Made by a program: the position numbers and the translations under genes. From Rubrivivax sp. (lineage in GTDB: Bacteria > Pseudomonadota > Gammaproteobacteria > Burkholderiales > Burkholderiaceae_C), in assembly GCA_016789865.1 (NCBI GenBank), contig JAEUPC010000204.1, positions 1 through 40,358 of the forward strand: a stretch of DNA of 40,358 nucleotides, in the 5' to 3' direction. How positions within the stretch are numbered: the stretch's first letter is position 1; each line of letters starts with the position of its first letter. A model generated the notes under the pieces. It had not been told where the DNA came from, did not search any database, and saw nothing but the letters and a program-made list of their open reading frames with translations. Below are positions 1 to 8,401 of this stretch, piece by piece.

Positions 1-1
1 G

Positions 2-949
2 CGCTTTCAGGGCTACGGCAAGCTCTCGGGCAAGAGCCTGGACGAGCTGCGCGCCGGCGAGCGCGTGGCGGTGGCCGGCGACAAGGAGGACCCGCTGGAC
101 TTCGTGCTGTGGAAGGCGGCCAAGCCCGACGAGCCGGCCGACGCGAAGTGGGCCAGCCCCTTCGGTCCCGGGCGGCCTGGCTGGCACATCGAATGCTCGG
201 CGATGAGTTGCGCGCTGCTGGGTGAGCCGTTCGACATCCACGGCGGCGGCATGGACCTGACGTTCCCGCACCACGAGAACGAAATCGCGCAAAGCGAGGG
301 CGCCAGCGGCCGGCCCTTCGTCAAGACCTGGGTGCACAACGGCTTCCTGAATGTCGACGACGAGAAGATGTCCAAATCGCTGGGCAACTTCTTCACCATC
401 CAGGAGGTGCTGAAGCATTTCGACGGCGAGGCGATCCGCTTCTTCATGCTGCGCACGCACTACCGCAGCCCGTTCAACTTCAGCGACACGCTGCTGGACG
501 AGGCGCGTACCGCGCTGCGCCGGCTGTACACGGCCCTGGAGGCCGCCGGCGAGGTCGCGGCGCTGCCCGCCATCGACTGGACCGAGCCGCGTGCGTCGGC
601 CTTCCTCGCCGCCATGGACGACGACTTCAACACGCCAGGGGCCCTGGCCGTGCTGTTCGAGCTGGCCGCCGCGGCGAACCGCGGGACGAAGGGCGACGCC
701 GCGCTGTTGAAGGCCCTGGGTGGCGTGCTCGGCTTGCTGCAGCAGGACGCGCGGCAGTATCTGCGCCAGCTGCCGGGTGGCGGCACCGGCGGGCTCGACG
801 AAGCGACGATCGAGCGGCGCATCGGCGATCGGGCCGCGGCGAAGAAGGCGCGCGACTTCGCGCAGGCCGATCGCATTCGCGACGAGCTGGCCGCGCAAGG
901 CGTGCAGCTGAAGGACTCGCCCCAGGGCACGACCTGGGTGCGGGCGTAG
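2..949 (+). CDS. cysS: Cysteinyl-tRNA synthetase, 3' part (5' end outside window)
   Basis: Charges tRNA-Cys with cysteine using ATP in the cytoplasm (class I synthetase). The frame is open from base 2, so the N-terminal part with the HIGH motif lies before the window. Visible family marks are a zinc-ligand Cys in IECSAMSC (codon 194-196), the [13 protein letters not shown] segment with zinc-binding His/Glu (about 239-280), and the KMSKS loop as [11 protein letters not shown] (365-379). A C-terminal helical anticodon-binding region ends in [12 protein letters not shown]. The downstream glycosylase starts 3 bases after the stop, so the two are probably co-transcribed. Identification is firm; only the start is unseen. 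Confidence 0.97.
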   Translation, partial: RFQGYGKLSGKSLDELRAGERVAVAGDKEDPLDFVLWKAAKPDEPADAKWASPFGPGRPGWHIECSAMSCALLGEPFDIHGGGMDLTFPHHENEIAQSEGASGRPFVKTWVHNGFLNVDDEKMSKSLGNFFTIQEVLKHFDGEAIRFFMLRTHYRSPFNFSDTLLDEARTALRRLYTALEAAGEVAALPAIDWTEPRASAFLAAMDDDFNTPGALAVLFELAAAANRGTKGDAALLKALGGVLGLLQQDARQYLRQLPGGGTGGLDEATIERRIGDRAAAKKARDFAQADRIRDELAAQGVQLKDSPQGTTWVRA

Positions 950-952
950 GCG

Positions 953-1723
953 ATGCCGCTTCCTCCCACGCACGCCGCGGGCGCGGCGACGGCACGCACC
1001 TCGGCGACCCGGAGCACCGGGGCGGGCACGGCGGCCGTCGCCCCGGCGCCAGGTGCCGAAGGCAAGGCGGCTGCGCGTGGGGTGCGGGCGATCGTCACGC
1101 CCGGGTACTGGGACGACGCCTGTCGCCACCTGGCCCGGCGCGACCGCGTGATGAAGCGCCTGATCCCGCGGTTCGGCGAGGCCCGCCTGGCCAGCCGCGG
1201 CGACGCGTTCACGACGCTCGCGCGCTCGATCGTCGGCCAGCAGATTTCGGTGAAGGCGGCGCAATCGGTGTGGGACCGCTTTGCCGCCGTGCTCGGCGGC
1301 CCGAGCACGCACCTGGCGCCGCGCAAGGTGCGCGCGCTGCCGGGCCCGGCGATGCGCGAGGCGGGCCTCTCGGCGCGCAAGTGCGAGTACCTGCGCGACC
1401 TGGCCGGGCACTTCGAGGACGGCCATGTGCACGTGGCCGACTGGGCGCAGATGGACGACGAAGCCATCATCGGCGAGCTGGTCGCCATCCGCGGCATCGG
1501 CCGCTGGACGGCCGAGATGTTCCTCATCTTCCACCTGATGCGGCCCGACGTGCTGCCGCTCGACGACCTCGGCCTGCTCAAGGGCATCAGCCTGAACTAC
1601 TTCAGCGGCGAGCCGGTTTCGCGCGCCGAGGCGCGCGAGGTCGGCGAGGCCTGGGCGCCTTTTCGCTCGGTGGCCACTTGGTATATTTGGCGCAGCCTCG
1701 ATCCCCTTCCGGTCGAGTACTGA
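953..1723 (+). CDS. DNA-3-methyladenine glycosylase II family (HhH-GPD)
   Basis: Removes alkylated bases such as 3-methyladenine from DNA as the first step of base-excision repair. The 256-residue product has a helix-hairpin-helix around [17 protein letters not shown] (about residues 176-192), followed by [14 protein letters not shown], where the Asp before LGL sits at the catalytic position of the HhH-GPD superfamily. [13 protein letters not shown] earlier is also typical. There is no C-terminal 4Fe-4S cysteine cluster, which argues against an endonuclease III type. The first 45 residues are Ala/Thr/Gly-rich and probably disordered; the start 3 bases after cysS is the first ATG. The stop codon lies inside a 15-bp tandem duplication (1712-1741). 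AlkA-like is likely, but the exact substrate is not shown. Confidence 0.88.
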   Translation: MPLPPTHAAGAATARTSATRSTGAGTAAVAPAPGAEGKAAARGVRAIVTPGYWDDACRHLARRDRVMKRLIPRFGEARLASRGDAFTTLARSIVGQQISVKAAQSVWDRFAAVLGGPSTHLAPRKVRALPGPAMREAGLSARKCEYLRDLAGHFEDGHVHVADWAQMDDEAIIGELVAIRGIGRWTAEMFLIFHLMRPDVLPLDDLGLLKGISLNYFSGEPVSRAEAREVGEAWAPFRSVATWYIWRSLDPLPVEY

Positions 1724-1741
1724 CCCGTCGAGTACTCACCC
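1712..1741 (+). repeat. 15-bp tandem duplication over the glycosylase stop codon
   Basis: Two adjacent 15-mers, GTCGAGTACTGACCC (1712-1726) and GTCGAGTACTCACCC (1727-1741), match at 14 of 15 positions. The TGA stop of the upstream gene (1721-1723) is in the first copy; the second copy reads TCA there and fills the space before the accA start at 1749. Each copy also holds the palindrome GAGTACTC or its near form. Confidence 0.9.
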
Positions 1742-1748
1742 GCACACG

Positions 1749-2720
1749 ATGAGCAAACGCCACTTCCTCGAGTTCGAGCAATCGATCGCCGAGCTCGAGT
1801 CCAAGATCGACGAGCTGCGCTACGTGCAGAACGAGTCGGCGGTGGACATCTCCGAAGAGATCGAGCGGCTGTCGCAGAAGAGCCAGCAGCTCACCAAGGA
1901 CATCTACTCGCACCTGACGCCCTGGCAGGTGACGCAGATCGCGCGCCACCCGCAGCGGCCCTACACGCTGGACTACGTCGGCCAGATCTTCACCGACTTC
2001 CACGAGCTGCACGGCGACCGGCATTTCGCCGACGATCTGTCCATCGCCGGCGGCGTGGCACGCTTCAACGGCCACAGCTGCATGGTCATCGGCCACCAGA
2101 AGGGCCGCGACACGAAGGAGCGCACGCTGCGCAACTTCGGCATGAGCCGGCCCGAGGGCTACCGCAAGGCGCTGCGCCTGTTGCGGCTGGCCGAGAAGTT
2201 CCGCCTGCCTGTGTTCACTTTCGTCGACACGCCGGGCGCCTACCCCGGCATCGGCGCCGAGGAACGCGGCCAGAGCGAGGCCATCGGCCGCAACATCTTC
2301 GAGATGGCGCAGCTCGAGGTGCCCATCATCACCACCATCATCGGCGAGGGCGGCTCGGGCGGCGCGCTGGCCATCAGCGTGGGCGACCAGGTGCTGATGC
2401 TGCAGTTCGCGGTGTACTCGGTGATCTCGCCCGAAGGATGTGCGTCGATCCTGTGGAAGACCGCCGAGCGCGCCAACGACGCGGCCGAAGCGCTGGGCAT
2501 CACGGCGCACCGGTTGAAGGCGCTGGGCGTCATCGACAAGATCGTCAACGAGCCGGTGGGCGGTGCGCACCGCGACATGCCGTGGATGGCCGCGCAGCTC
2601 AAGCGCGCACTCGGTGATGCGCTGCGGCAGGTGGCCGACCTCAAGCCCAAGGAACTGCTGCAGCGCCGCTACGAGCGGCTGCGCGCCTACGGGCGTTTTG
2701 CCGACAGCACCGAGCGGTGA
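1749..2720 (+). CDS. accA: Acetyl-CoA carboxylase carboxyltransferase subunit alpha
   Basis: Alpha subunit of the carboxyltransferase that, with AccD, moves the carboxyl group from biotin-BCCP to acetyl-CoA to make malonyl-CoA for fatty acid synthesis. The 323-residue product fits the usual length of about 320. It shows the N-terminal helical stretch [19 protein letters not shown], then the crotonase-fold core with [33 protein letters not shown] and [11 protein letters not shown], which are strongly conserved in AccA. The start ATG at 1749 gives the standard [11 protein letters not shown] terminus. It lies 25 bases after the glycosylase stop, separated by the tandem duplication. Identification is firm. 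Confidence 0.98.
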   Translation: MSKRHFLEFEQSIAELESKIDELRYVQNESAVDISEEIERLSQKSQQLTKDIYSHLTPWQVTQIARHPQRPYTLDYVGQIFTDFHELHGDRHFADDLSIAGGVARFNGHSCMVIGHQKGRDTKERTLRNFGMSRPEGYRKALRLLRLAEKFRLPVFTFVDTPGAYPGIGAEERGQSEAIGRNIFEMAQLEVPIITTIIGEGGSGGALAISVGDQVLMLQFAVYSVISPEGCASILWKTAERANDAAEALGITAHRLKALGVIDKIVNEPVGGAHRDMPWMAAQLKRALGDALRQVADLKPKELLQRRYERLRAYGRFADSTER

Positions 2721-2735
2721 TGGCTCCCCCCCGAA

Positions 2736-2790
2736 GCGACCTGCGGTCGCCTCCCCCGGCCTCGAAGGGGCCCCTTCGAGGCCCGGGGGG
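2736..2790. repeat. Intergenic double-hairpin palindromic element
   Basis: Between accA and tilS are two inverted repeats. The small one is GCGACC-TGC-GGTCGC (2736-2750). The large one is a perfect 26-bp palindrome at 2758-2783, core CTCGAAGGGGCCCCTTCGAG, extended by a C5/G5 stem with one unpaired base (2753-2789). No T-run follows, so it is not a textbook Rho-independent terminator. It resembles the REP-like intergenic palindromes dispersed in Burkholderiales genomes and may stop or stabilise the accA transcript. Confidence 0.75.
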
Positions 2791-2839
2791 CACCGCCGGC
2801 GGACCGGCCAAGCCGGCTGCGCGGCGGTCGCCTGGCTGA

Positions 2840-3781
2840 ATGCCTCGCGTCGTGGCGGTCGCTGCAAGCGGCGGTCGCGACTCGACGGCGCTGCTGCATG
2901 CCACCACGCGCCAGGCGCGCGCGCTTGGCATCGAGGTGATCGCGCTGCACGTGCATCACGGGCTGATGCCTGATGCCGATGCCTGGCTCGATCGTGTGCG
3001 CCGGCAGGCCAGGCAGTGGGGGGCGGGTTTCGCGGCCGAGCGACTGCAGGGTCGGCCTGCGCGCGGGGACAGCGTCGAAGCCTGGGCACGCAAGGAGCGG
3101 TACGCGGCGCTGGCGCGGCAGGCGCGAGATGCGGGCTGCGGCGTCGTGTTGCTCGCCCAGCACCGGCGCGACCAGGCCGAGACGTTTCTGATCCAGGCGC
3201 TGCGTGGCGGTGGCGCGGCGGGCTTGGCTGCCATGCCGCGCGTGGTGCGCCGCGAAGGCATCTTCTGGGCGCGGCCGTGGCTCGGTGCTTCGCGCGAAGC
3301 GATCGACGCCTACCTGCGCCGCTATCGCCTGCGCGCGGCTGACGACCCGAGCAATGCCGACCGGCGTTTCGCGCGCGGCCGGCTGCGCTCCCTGTGGCCG
3401 GCGTGGACCCATGCCTTCCCCGACGCCGAGACGACGCTCGCCCGCGCCGCACAGCGTGCCGCCGAGGACGCGGCCTTGATTGCCGAAGCGGCCGCCGCCG
3501 ATCTGGCGGCACTTGCGGCCGAAGGCCGCGCACTGCCCGTGAAGCCGTGGCTGCACTTGTCCGCCGCGCGGCGGGTGGCGGTGCTGCGCCTGTGGCTTGC
3601 CACTGTCCTGACGGCCGCCGCCCCCGAGACGCTGGTGCGCCGCCTGATGGACGAGCTGCCGAAGCTGCATCGAGCGCGCTGGCCGGCAGGCCAGCGCGAT
3701 CTGGTGCTCCATCGCGGGTGGTTGGCAGCGGCTGCTGCGGCCCCTCGCAGGGTGTCAGGCTCGCGTCCGGTGGCCCACTAG
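2840..3781 (+). CDS. tilS: tRNA(Ile)-lysidine synthase, short form
   Basis: Converts C34 of tRNA-Ile(CAU) to lysidine using ATP and lysine, switching the codon read from AUG to AUA. The PP-loop ATP-binding motif is SGGRDS near residue 10, followed by ALHVHHGL (about 35), LLAQHRRDQAETFLIQALRGG (about 103-123) and the WARPWLG...DDPSNADRRFARGRLR block, all typical of TilS. At 313 residues it is much shorter than the E. coli enzyme and closer to compact thermophile forms, so part of the C-terminal tRNA-binding domains is reduced or missing. The Asn of the usual RNxLR block is replaced by Gly. The start at 2840 gives the expected short lead into the PP-loop. The function call is firm. Confidence 0.93.
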   Translation: MPRVVAVAASGGRDSTALLHATTRQARALGIEVIALHVHHGLMPDADAWLDRVRRQARQWGAGFAAERLQGRPARGDSVEAWARKERYAALARQARDAGCGVVLLAQHRRDQAETFLIQALRGGGAAGLAAMPRVVRREGIFWARPWLGASREAIDAYLRRYRLRAADDPSNADRRFARGRLRSLWPAWTHAFPDAETTLARAAQRAAEDAALIAEAAAADLAALAAEGRALPVKPWLHLSAARRVAVLRLWLATVLTAAAPETLVRRLMDELPKLHRARWPAGQRDLVLHRGWLAAAAAAPRRVSGSRPVAH

Positions 3782-3861
3782 AATTCGCCGTTTGTGCGCC
3801 GCATCATGCGGCCGCATCGCCGACCGCGGGCCTGAAGACCCGCCCTTTCTTCCCGACTCCG

Positions 3862-5136
3862 ATGGCCCTGATCGTTCACAAGTACGGCGGCACCTCGATG
3901 GGTTCCACCGAACGCATCCGCAGCGTCGCGCAGCGCGTGGCCAAGTGGGTGCATGCCGGCCACCGGATGGTGGTGGTGCCCTCGGCGATGAGCGGCGAGA
4001 CCAACCGGCTGCTGGGCCTGGCGAAGGAGCTCATGCCCAACGCCACCACGCCCGAGGCGATGCGTGAACTCGACGCCATTGCCGCCACCGGCGAACAAGT
4101 GTCGGTGGGGTTGCTGGCTCTGGCCCTGCAGGCCCAGGGCGTGAGTGCGGTGAGCTACGGCGGCTGGCAGGTGCCGGTCGAGACCGACTCCGCCTTCACC
4201 AAGGCGCGCATTTCGCGCATCGACGACGCCCGGGTGCGTGCCGACCTCGCCGCGGGCCGCGTGGTCATCATCACCGGCTTCCAGGGCATCGACCCCGAGG
4301 GCAATGTCACCACGCTCGGCCGCGGCGGCAGCGACACCTCGGCGGTGGCGGTGGCCGCGGCGCTGAAGGCCGCCGAGTGCCTGATCTACACCGACGTGGA
4401 CGGGGTCTACACCACCGACCCGCGCATCGTGCCCGAAGCGCGAAGGCTCAAGACCATCAGCTTCGAAGAGATGCTGGAGATGGCGAGCCTGGGCAGCAAG
4501 GTGCTGCAGATCCGCTCGGTGGAGTTCGCCGGCAAGTACCGCGTGCCCACGCGCGTGCTGTCCAGCTTCACGCCGCACGACATCCCGATCGACGAAGAGG
4601 CCGTCTCGGGCACGCTCATCACTTTCGAGGAAGACGAGAAGATGGAACAAGCCGTGGTGGCCGGCATCGCGTTCAACCGCGACGAAGCGAAGATCAGCGT
4701 CATCGGCGTGCCCGACCGGCCCGGCATCGCCTATGCGCTGCTGGGCCCGGTGGCCGAGGCCAACATCGACGTCGACGTGATCATCCAGAACGTCAGCCAC
4801 GACGGGCGCACCGACTTCAGCTTCACCGTGCACCGCAACGACTACGTGCGCACGATGGAGCTGCTGAAGGCGAAGATCCTGCCCGCGGTGGGCGCGGCCG
4901 ACGTGCGCGGCGACGCGCGCATCTGCAAGGTGAGCATCGTCGGCATCGGCATGAAGAGCCATGTCGGCGTGGCCGCCAAGATGTTCCAGACGCTGTCGTC
5001 CGAGGGCATCAACATCCAGATGATCACCACGAGCGAGATCAAGACCAGCGTGGTGCTCGACGAGAAGTACATGGAACTGGCGGTGCGCGCGCTGCACAAG
5101 GCCTTCGGGCTGGAGGAGCCGAAGGCGCCCGGCTGA
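3862..5136 (+). CDS. lysC: Aspartate kinase
   Basis: Phosphorylates aspartate in the first step of lysine, threonine, methionine and diaminopimelate synthesis. The product has 424 residues. The N-terminal kinase domain carries KYGGTSMGS at residues 7-15 and GRGGSDTSAVAVAAAL near 153-168. Two C-terminal ACT-type regulatory domains follow, including the stretches ISVIGVPDRPGIAYALL and CKVSIVGIGMKSHVGVA. That architecture and length fit the monofunctional aspartokinases regulated by lysine plus threonine. There is no homoserine dehydrogenase fusion. The start at 3862 (MALIVHKYGG) is chosen because the frame upstream overlaps tilS and lacks family similarity. The gene symbol (lysC/ask) is a naming convention; the enzyme call is firm. 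Confidence 0.97.
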   Translation: MALIVHKYGGTSMGSTERIRSVAQRVAKWVHAGHRMVVVPSAMSGETNRLLGLAKELMPNATTPEAMRELDAIAATGEQVSVGLLALALQAQGVSAVSYGGWQVPVETDSAFTKARISRIDDARVRADLAAGRVVIITGFQGIDPEGNVTTLGRGGSDTSAVAVAAALKAAECLIYTDVDGVYTTDPRIVPEARRLKTISFEEMLEMASLGSKVLQIRSVEFAGKYRVPTRVLSSFTPHDIPIDEEAVSGTLITFEEDEKMEQAVVAGIAFNRDEAKISVIGVPDRPGIAYALLGPVAEANIDVDVIIQNVSHDGRTDFSFTVHRNDYVRTMELLKAKILPAVGAADVRGDARICKVSIVGIGMKSHVGVAAKMFQTLSSEGINIQMITTSEIKTSVVLDEKYMELAVRALHKAFGLEEPKAPG

Positions 5137-5230
5137 GGGCGGCGCTGCCGCCGAGGCCACGGCGGCAGCGGTCGCGCGCCGCGGGATGTGCCGGCCAGGG
5201 CCAAGCAGAGTCAGGGCGCCTGGAGAGGGC

Positions 5231-5236
5231 TAGAAT
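5231..5236 (+). promoter_or_regulatory. Candidate -10 element for tRNA-Ser
   Basis: TAGAAT lies 15 bases before the mature tRNA 5' end and is followed by a GC-rich stretch (ccgcgcc), a discriminator typical of stable-RNA promoters. No convincing -35 hexamer is visible. Confidence 0.5.
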
Positions 5237-5251
5237 CCGCGCCACTTCGCC

Positions 5252-5342
5252 GGAGTCGTGACCGAGTGGCCGAAGGTGCTCCCCTGCTAAGGGAGTATGC
5301 GCCAAAAGCGCATCGAGGGTTCGAATCCCTCCGACTCCGCCA
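5252..5342 (+). tRNA. tRNA-Ser(GCU)
   Basis: A 91-base class II tRNA including an encoded CCA. The acceptor arms GGAGTCG (5252-5258) and CGACTCC (5332-5338) pair fully. The anticodon stem CTCCC/GGGAG encloses loop CTGCTAA with anticodon GCT (5286-5288), reading AGC and AGU. The long variable arm built on TGCGCC/GGCGCA-type pairing marks a serine tRNA, and the T arm contains GGTTCGAATCC. A terminator follows directly. Confidence 0.98.
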
Positions 5343-5351
5343 GATGCCGAT

Positions 5352-5386
5352 GACAACGCCCCGCTTGCCGGGGCGTTGTCGTTTCC
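5352..5386 (+). terminator. Rho-independent terminator after tRNA-Ser
   Basis: A perfect 12-bp stem, GACAACGCCCCG (5352-5363) with CGGGGCGTTGTC (5369-5380), closes a 5-base loop CTTGC and is followed by GTTTCCT. It lies 9 bases past the tRNA CCA end. Confidence 0.85.
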
Positions 5387-5486
5387 TGGCCGTGGGCCCG
5401 CGGTGTGGGCGCATTGCGCTCGCGGTGCGCCCTGCGGCGGCATGCGCCTGCGATCGCGCCCCGCCACGCCGGGCCGCACCGGCGAC

Positions 5487-5978
5487 TCAAGGCTCGCCTT
5501 CCCAGTAGTCCAGCGAGTCGGACTTGCGGTGGATGAGCAGCTTGCCGCGGTTGAAGGCGGCCACCTTGCCGGAGTCGGGGTATTCGCAGACCTCGGGCCG
5601 CTGTTGCGTGCTGATGGAGAGGTACTTCAGCGGCGCCTCGGAGGTGTTGAGGAGGTGGTGCGGGTACTCGGGCCCGGCGGGGATGAAGATCACATCGCCA
5701 GGGCCGATCGGCAGCATCTCGCCGGCCACGCGCAGCGTGCCCTGGCCTTCGAGCACGATGAACATCTCCTCTTGTGCATGGTGAAAGTGGTAGGGGCAGC
5801 TGCGCTTGCCGGGCGGCACGATGTCGATTCCGATGCCCAGATCGCGCGCCGCCGTGCCGTCGGCAAGGCTGGCGCCCATCGATTCGTACAGCGCAGCGCG
5901 TTCGAAGTGCTGCTTGGCGGCGGCATCGAAGTTGCGGATCAGCTTGGCACGCAGTTCGTCGGCGCGGTGGGTGGTCAT
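5487..5978 (-). CDS. Cupin-domain protein
   Basis: A 163-residue single-domain cupin. The two cupin motifs are clear: PYHFHHAQEEMFIVLEGQG (metal-ligand His/His/Glu, about residues 62-80) and GPGDVIFIPAGPEYPHHLLN (second His, about 92-111). A preceding helix-rich segment of 35 residues and a C-terminal tail (QRPEVCEYPDSGKVAAF) resemble cupins annotated as sugar-isomerase-like or of unknown function. No substrate can be read from the sequence. It is divergent from the WYL regulator with 107 bases between starts, so it could be a target of that regulator; this is inference only. Confidence 0.85.
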   Translation of the reverse strand: MTTHRADELRAKLIRNFDAAAKQHFERAALYESMGASLADGTAARDLGIGIDIVPPGKRSCPYHFHHAQEEMFIVLEGQGTLRVAGEMLPIGPGDVIFIPAGPEYPHHLLNTSEAPLKYLSISTQQRPEVCEYPDSGKVAAFNRGKLLIHRKSDSLDYWEGEP

Positions 5979-6085
5979 GGCCGGTTCCCGTGTTGTGGTG
6001 GAGTCACATCAACCGCCGATCGGCGGCGCCGCCGCAGCTGGCGGTTCATTCTGGCGCACGGGCATGGCGTAAAACCGCGGCCGAC

Positions 6086-7108
6086 ATGGCCAACACCGAG
6101 CGCCTGTACAAGATCGAGCGGCTGATTCGCACCCGCGGCGTGGTGAGCTTCGCGCGCCTTCTGGAGGAGCTGGAGGTGTCGCGTGCGACGCTCAAGCGCG
6201 ACCTGGAGTACCTGCGCAGCCGGCTCGGTGCGCCGATCGAATACGACCGTGATGCGAACGGCTACCGATTTGCAGGCGGCACGCCGGGCGCGCCCGGTGC
6301 CGCAGGTTCCGCCACCACCGGCGCGCGGCACGAGTTGCCCGGCCTGTGGTTCGACGAGAGCGAGCTGTACTCGCTGCTGATGGCCCACCAGCTGCTGGCC
6401 GGCCTCGACGAAGAAGGGCTGCTGGCGCGCCACCTGCAGCCGCTGCTGGAGCGCATCCACCAGATGCTGGGCAGTGGCGACGGCACGGCGGCCGGCGCCG
6501 CCTTGCAGCAGCGGGTGCGCATCGTCAGCGCGCTGAAGCGCCCGGTGCCCAGCCGCTTCTTTCAGCGCGTGGCCGAGGCGCTGCTGCAGCGGCGCCGCTT
6601 GCACCTGCGCTACCTCACGCGCGGCCGGCGCGAGAGTGGCGAGCGCGACGTTTCGCCGCAGCGGCTGGTGCACTACCGCAGCACCTGGTACCTGGATGCC
6701 TGGTGCCACCGCGTCGAGGGGCTGCGCCGCTTTGCGCTCGATGCGATCGAAGACGCGGCGGTGCTGGAGCAGAAAGCGCGCGAGCTGTCGCTGGCCCAGG
6801 TGGCCCAGGCCATGGATGCCGGCTACGGCATCTACGCCGGTGGCCACGGTGATCACCAGCGGCGCTGGGCCACGCTGCGCTTCGACCGCACCGCCGCGCA
6901 GTGGGCCAGCCGCGAGCAGTGGCATGCCGAGCAGCAGGGCCGATGGCTGGACGACGGCCGGTACGAGCTGCGCGTGCCCTACGCCGAAGAGATGGAGCTG
7001 GTGATGGACATCCTGCGCCAGGGCGAGCAGGTGGAGGTGATGGAGCCCGCGACCTTGAAGCGGGCCGTGCGCTCCCGGCTGGCGGCTGCGCTGGCGCTGT
7101 ATGCGTGA
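6086..7108 (+). CDS. WYL-domain transcriptional regulator (HTH + WYL)
   Basis: A 340-residue predicted DNA-binding regulator. The N-terminal winged helix reads MANTERLYKIERLIRTRG with VSFARLLEELEVSRATLKRD as the recognition helix region (residues 1-45). The WYL domain follows in the middle (about 165-215), with SPQRLVHYRSTWYLDAWCH in place of the canonical W-Y-L stretch, and the C-terminal WCX-like extension ends YAEEMELVMDILRQGEQVEVMEPATLKRAVRSRL. WYL domains are thought to sense ligands, including nucleotides or nucleic acid. The ATG at 6086 is the only start giving the family N terminus; the open frame continues 5' without similarity. Its target may be the divergent cupin gene. Confidence 0.9.
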   Translation: MANTERLYKIERLIRTRGVVSFARLLEELEVSRATLKRDLEYLRSRLGAPIEYDRDANGYRFAGGTPGAPGAAGSATTGARHELPGLWFDESELYSLLMAHQLLAGLDEEGLLARHLQPLLERIHQMLGSGDGTAAGAALQQRVRIVSALKRPVPSRFFQRVAEALLQRRRLHLRYLTRGRRESGERDVSPQRLVHYRSTWYLDAWCHRVEGLRRFALDAIEDAAVLEQKARELSLAQVAQAMDAGYGIYAGGHGDHQRRWATLRFDRTAAQWASREQWHAEQQGRWLDDGRYELRVPYAEEMELVMDILRQGEQVEVMEPATLKRAVRSRLAAALALYA

Positions 7109-7167
7109 AGCTGCGCTTGTGGCCAGTATCGCAAGGCGGCGCGCAAAGTCCCGGGTGCGCCCGCGCT

Positions 7168-7887
7168 TCAGCGCTTCTCCAGCCGCATCACGTCGTTGTC
7201 GCGCCGCCACTGGAAGCGTTCGAGATAGCTGTTGCCCAGCAAGATGAACGGCATCGGCGCCTCGGTGACCACGGCCATCACGTTGTAGACCTCGACATCG
7301 CCGACGCGCACGCGCTGCAGCGGGAGCATCTGCGCGGTGACCGGGCCGTTGGCAGTTTGCGTGACCACGCTGCGGGCGCCGCGCAGGTCGAGCCCCAGCC
7401 GCGCGGCTTCGGTGCGCGGCAGCGCAATCAGCGTGGCGCCGGTGTCGACCATGAAGCGCACGGCCTGGCCATTGATCGACCCTGCGGTCAGGAAGTGGCC
7501 GCCGGGGCCTGCTGGAATCACGATCTCGCGGCCGCCGCCCGCCGCCACGCCACTGGCGGAAGCACCCATGCGAAGCGGCGCCTGGCCCACGCGCAGGCGC
7601 AGCTGAACGCCGTCTTGCTCCACGACGGCGGCGTCGCCGTCCCAACGCAGCAACCGCACGCGGCTGTGGCCTTCACTCTGGCCGACGCCGAGCACGACGG
7701 TGCGGCCCTGCACCATCAGCAGCGCCTTGTCGCCCATGCGGCCGCCCAGCGCCACATCGCTGGCGGGGGCTTGGGCTGGCACAGCGGGCGCGCCAGCCGC
7801 AAGCGCCACCACCGCTGCGGCCCACAGGTACCGCCGCGCGCGCCGCCCGGTCCACGGCCTGGCCCGATGCAAGCCGACGGAGTTCAT
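7168..7887 (-). CDS. Retropepsin-like (clan AA) aspartic protease, exported
   Basis: A 239-residue protein with an N-terminal basic segment and hydrophobic stretch [21 protein letters not shown] (about 20-40), a likely signal peptide or anchor, so it probably acts in the periplasm. The C-terminal domain contains [13 protein letters not shown], the single D-T-G motif of retropepsin-like proteases that work as homodimers, followed by [11 protein letters not shown] and [13 protein letters not shown], typical of the bacterial TIGR02281-type family. The ATG (7885-7887) overlaps the yajQ stop as ATGA, which implies translational coupling and sets the start. Substrate unknown. Confidence 0.88.
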   Translation of the reverse strand: MNSVGLHRARPWTGRRARRYLWAAAVVALAAGAPAVPAQAPASDVALGGRMGDKALLMVQGRTVVLGVGQSEGHSRVRLLRWDGDAAVVEQDGVQLRLRVGQAPLRMGASASGVAAGGGREIVIPAGPGGHFLTAGSINGQAVRFMVDTGATLIALPRTEAARLGLDLRGARSVVTQTANGPVTAQMLPLQRVRVGDVEVYNVMAVVTEAPMPFILLGNSYLERFQWRRDNDVMRLEKR

Positions 7888-8387
7888 GCGCGGAAGTTGT
7901 TGAACGACAGCGGCAGCTCGACCAGCTCGCGGCGCAGCAGCGCGATGGCCGTTTGCAGGTCGTCGCGCTTGACGCCGGTGACGCGCACGCTGTCGCCCTG
8001 CACGGCCGCCTGCACCTTGAGCTTGTTCGCCTTGAGCAGCTGCTGCACGCGGCGCGCCGTGTCGGCATCGATGCCGCTCTTTACCGGCACCGGCAGCTTC
8101 AGGCGGTCGCCGCCCAGCTTCTGCGGCGAGCCGGTGAGGTCGAGATAGCGCACGTCCACGCCGCGCTTGGCCAGCCGCGCGAGCATCACGTCGCGCACCT
8201 GCTGCAGCTGGAAGTCGCTGTCGGCCAGCAGCGCCAGGTCGCGCTCCTTGCCGCCGCCGGCGTTCAATTCGACCTGCGCACTGGAGCCCTTGAAGTCGAA
8301 TCGCGTGCCGATTTCCTTGTTCGCCTGTTCGACTGCATTGCGCAGTTCCACGAGGTCGGGTTCGAGCACGACATCGAAGCTGGGCAT
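7884..8387 (-). CDS. yajQ: YajQ family nucleotide-binding protein
   Basis: A 167-residue cytoplasmic protein that matches the YajQ/UPF0234 family end to end: [27 protein letters not shown] and the C-terminal [19 protein letters not shown] and LPLSFNNFR are diagnostic. Family members bind nucleotides (cyclic di-GMP in Xanthomonas) and have been linked to gene regulation and virulence; no enzyme activity is established. The gene is divergent to murB with only 14 bases between start codons, and its stop overlaps the start of the protease gene downstream. Confidence 0.96.
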   Translation of the reverse strand: MPSFDVVLEPDLVELRNAVEQANKEIGTRFDFKGSSAQVELNAGGGKERDLALLADSDFQLQQVRDVMLARLAKRGVDVRYLDLTGSPQKLGGDRLKLPVPVKSGIDADTARRVQQLLKANKLKVQAAVQGDSVRVTGVKRDDLQTAIALLRRELVELPLSFNNFRA

Positions 8388-8401
8388 GGTCTAATTCTCG
8401 C

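Noticed and set aside
1602-3533. Long minus-strand open frame (over 600 codons) opposite accA and tilS
   Set aside because: It is antisense to two firmly identified genes and rich in Arg/Ala/Gly/Pro with no domain; a codon-position artefact of high GC.
5252-5342. tRNA-Ser or tRNA-Asn as an integration site of a mobile island
   Set aside because: No integrase, no duplicated tRNA end and ordinary housekeeping genes on both sides.
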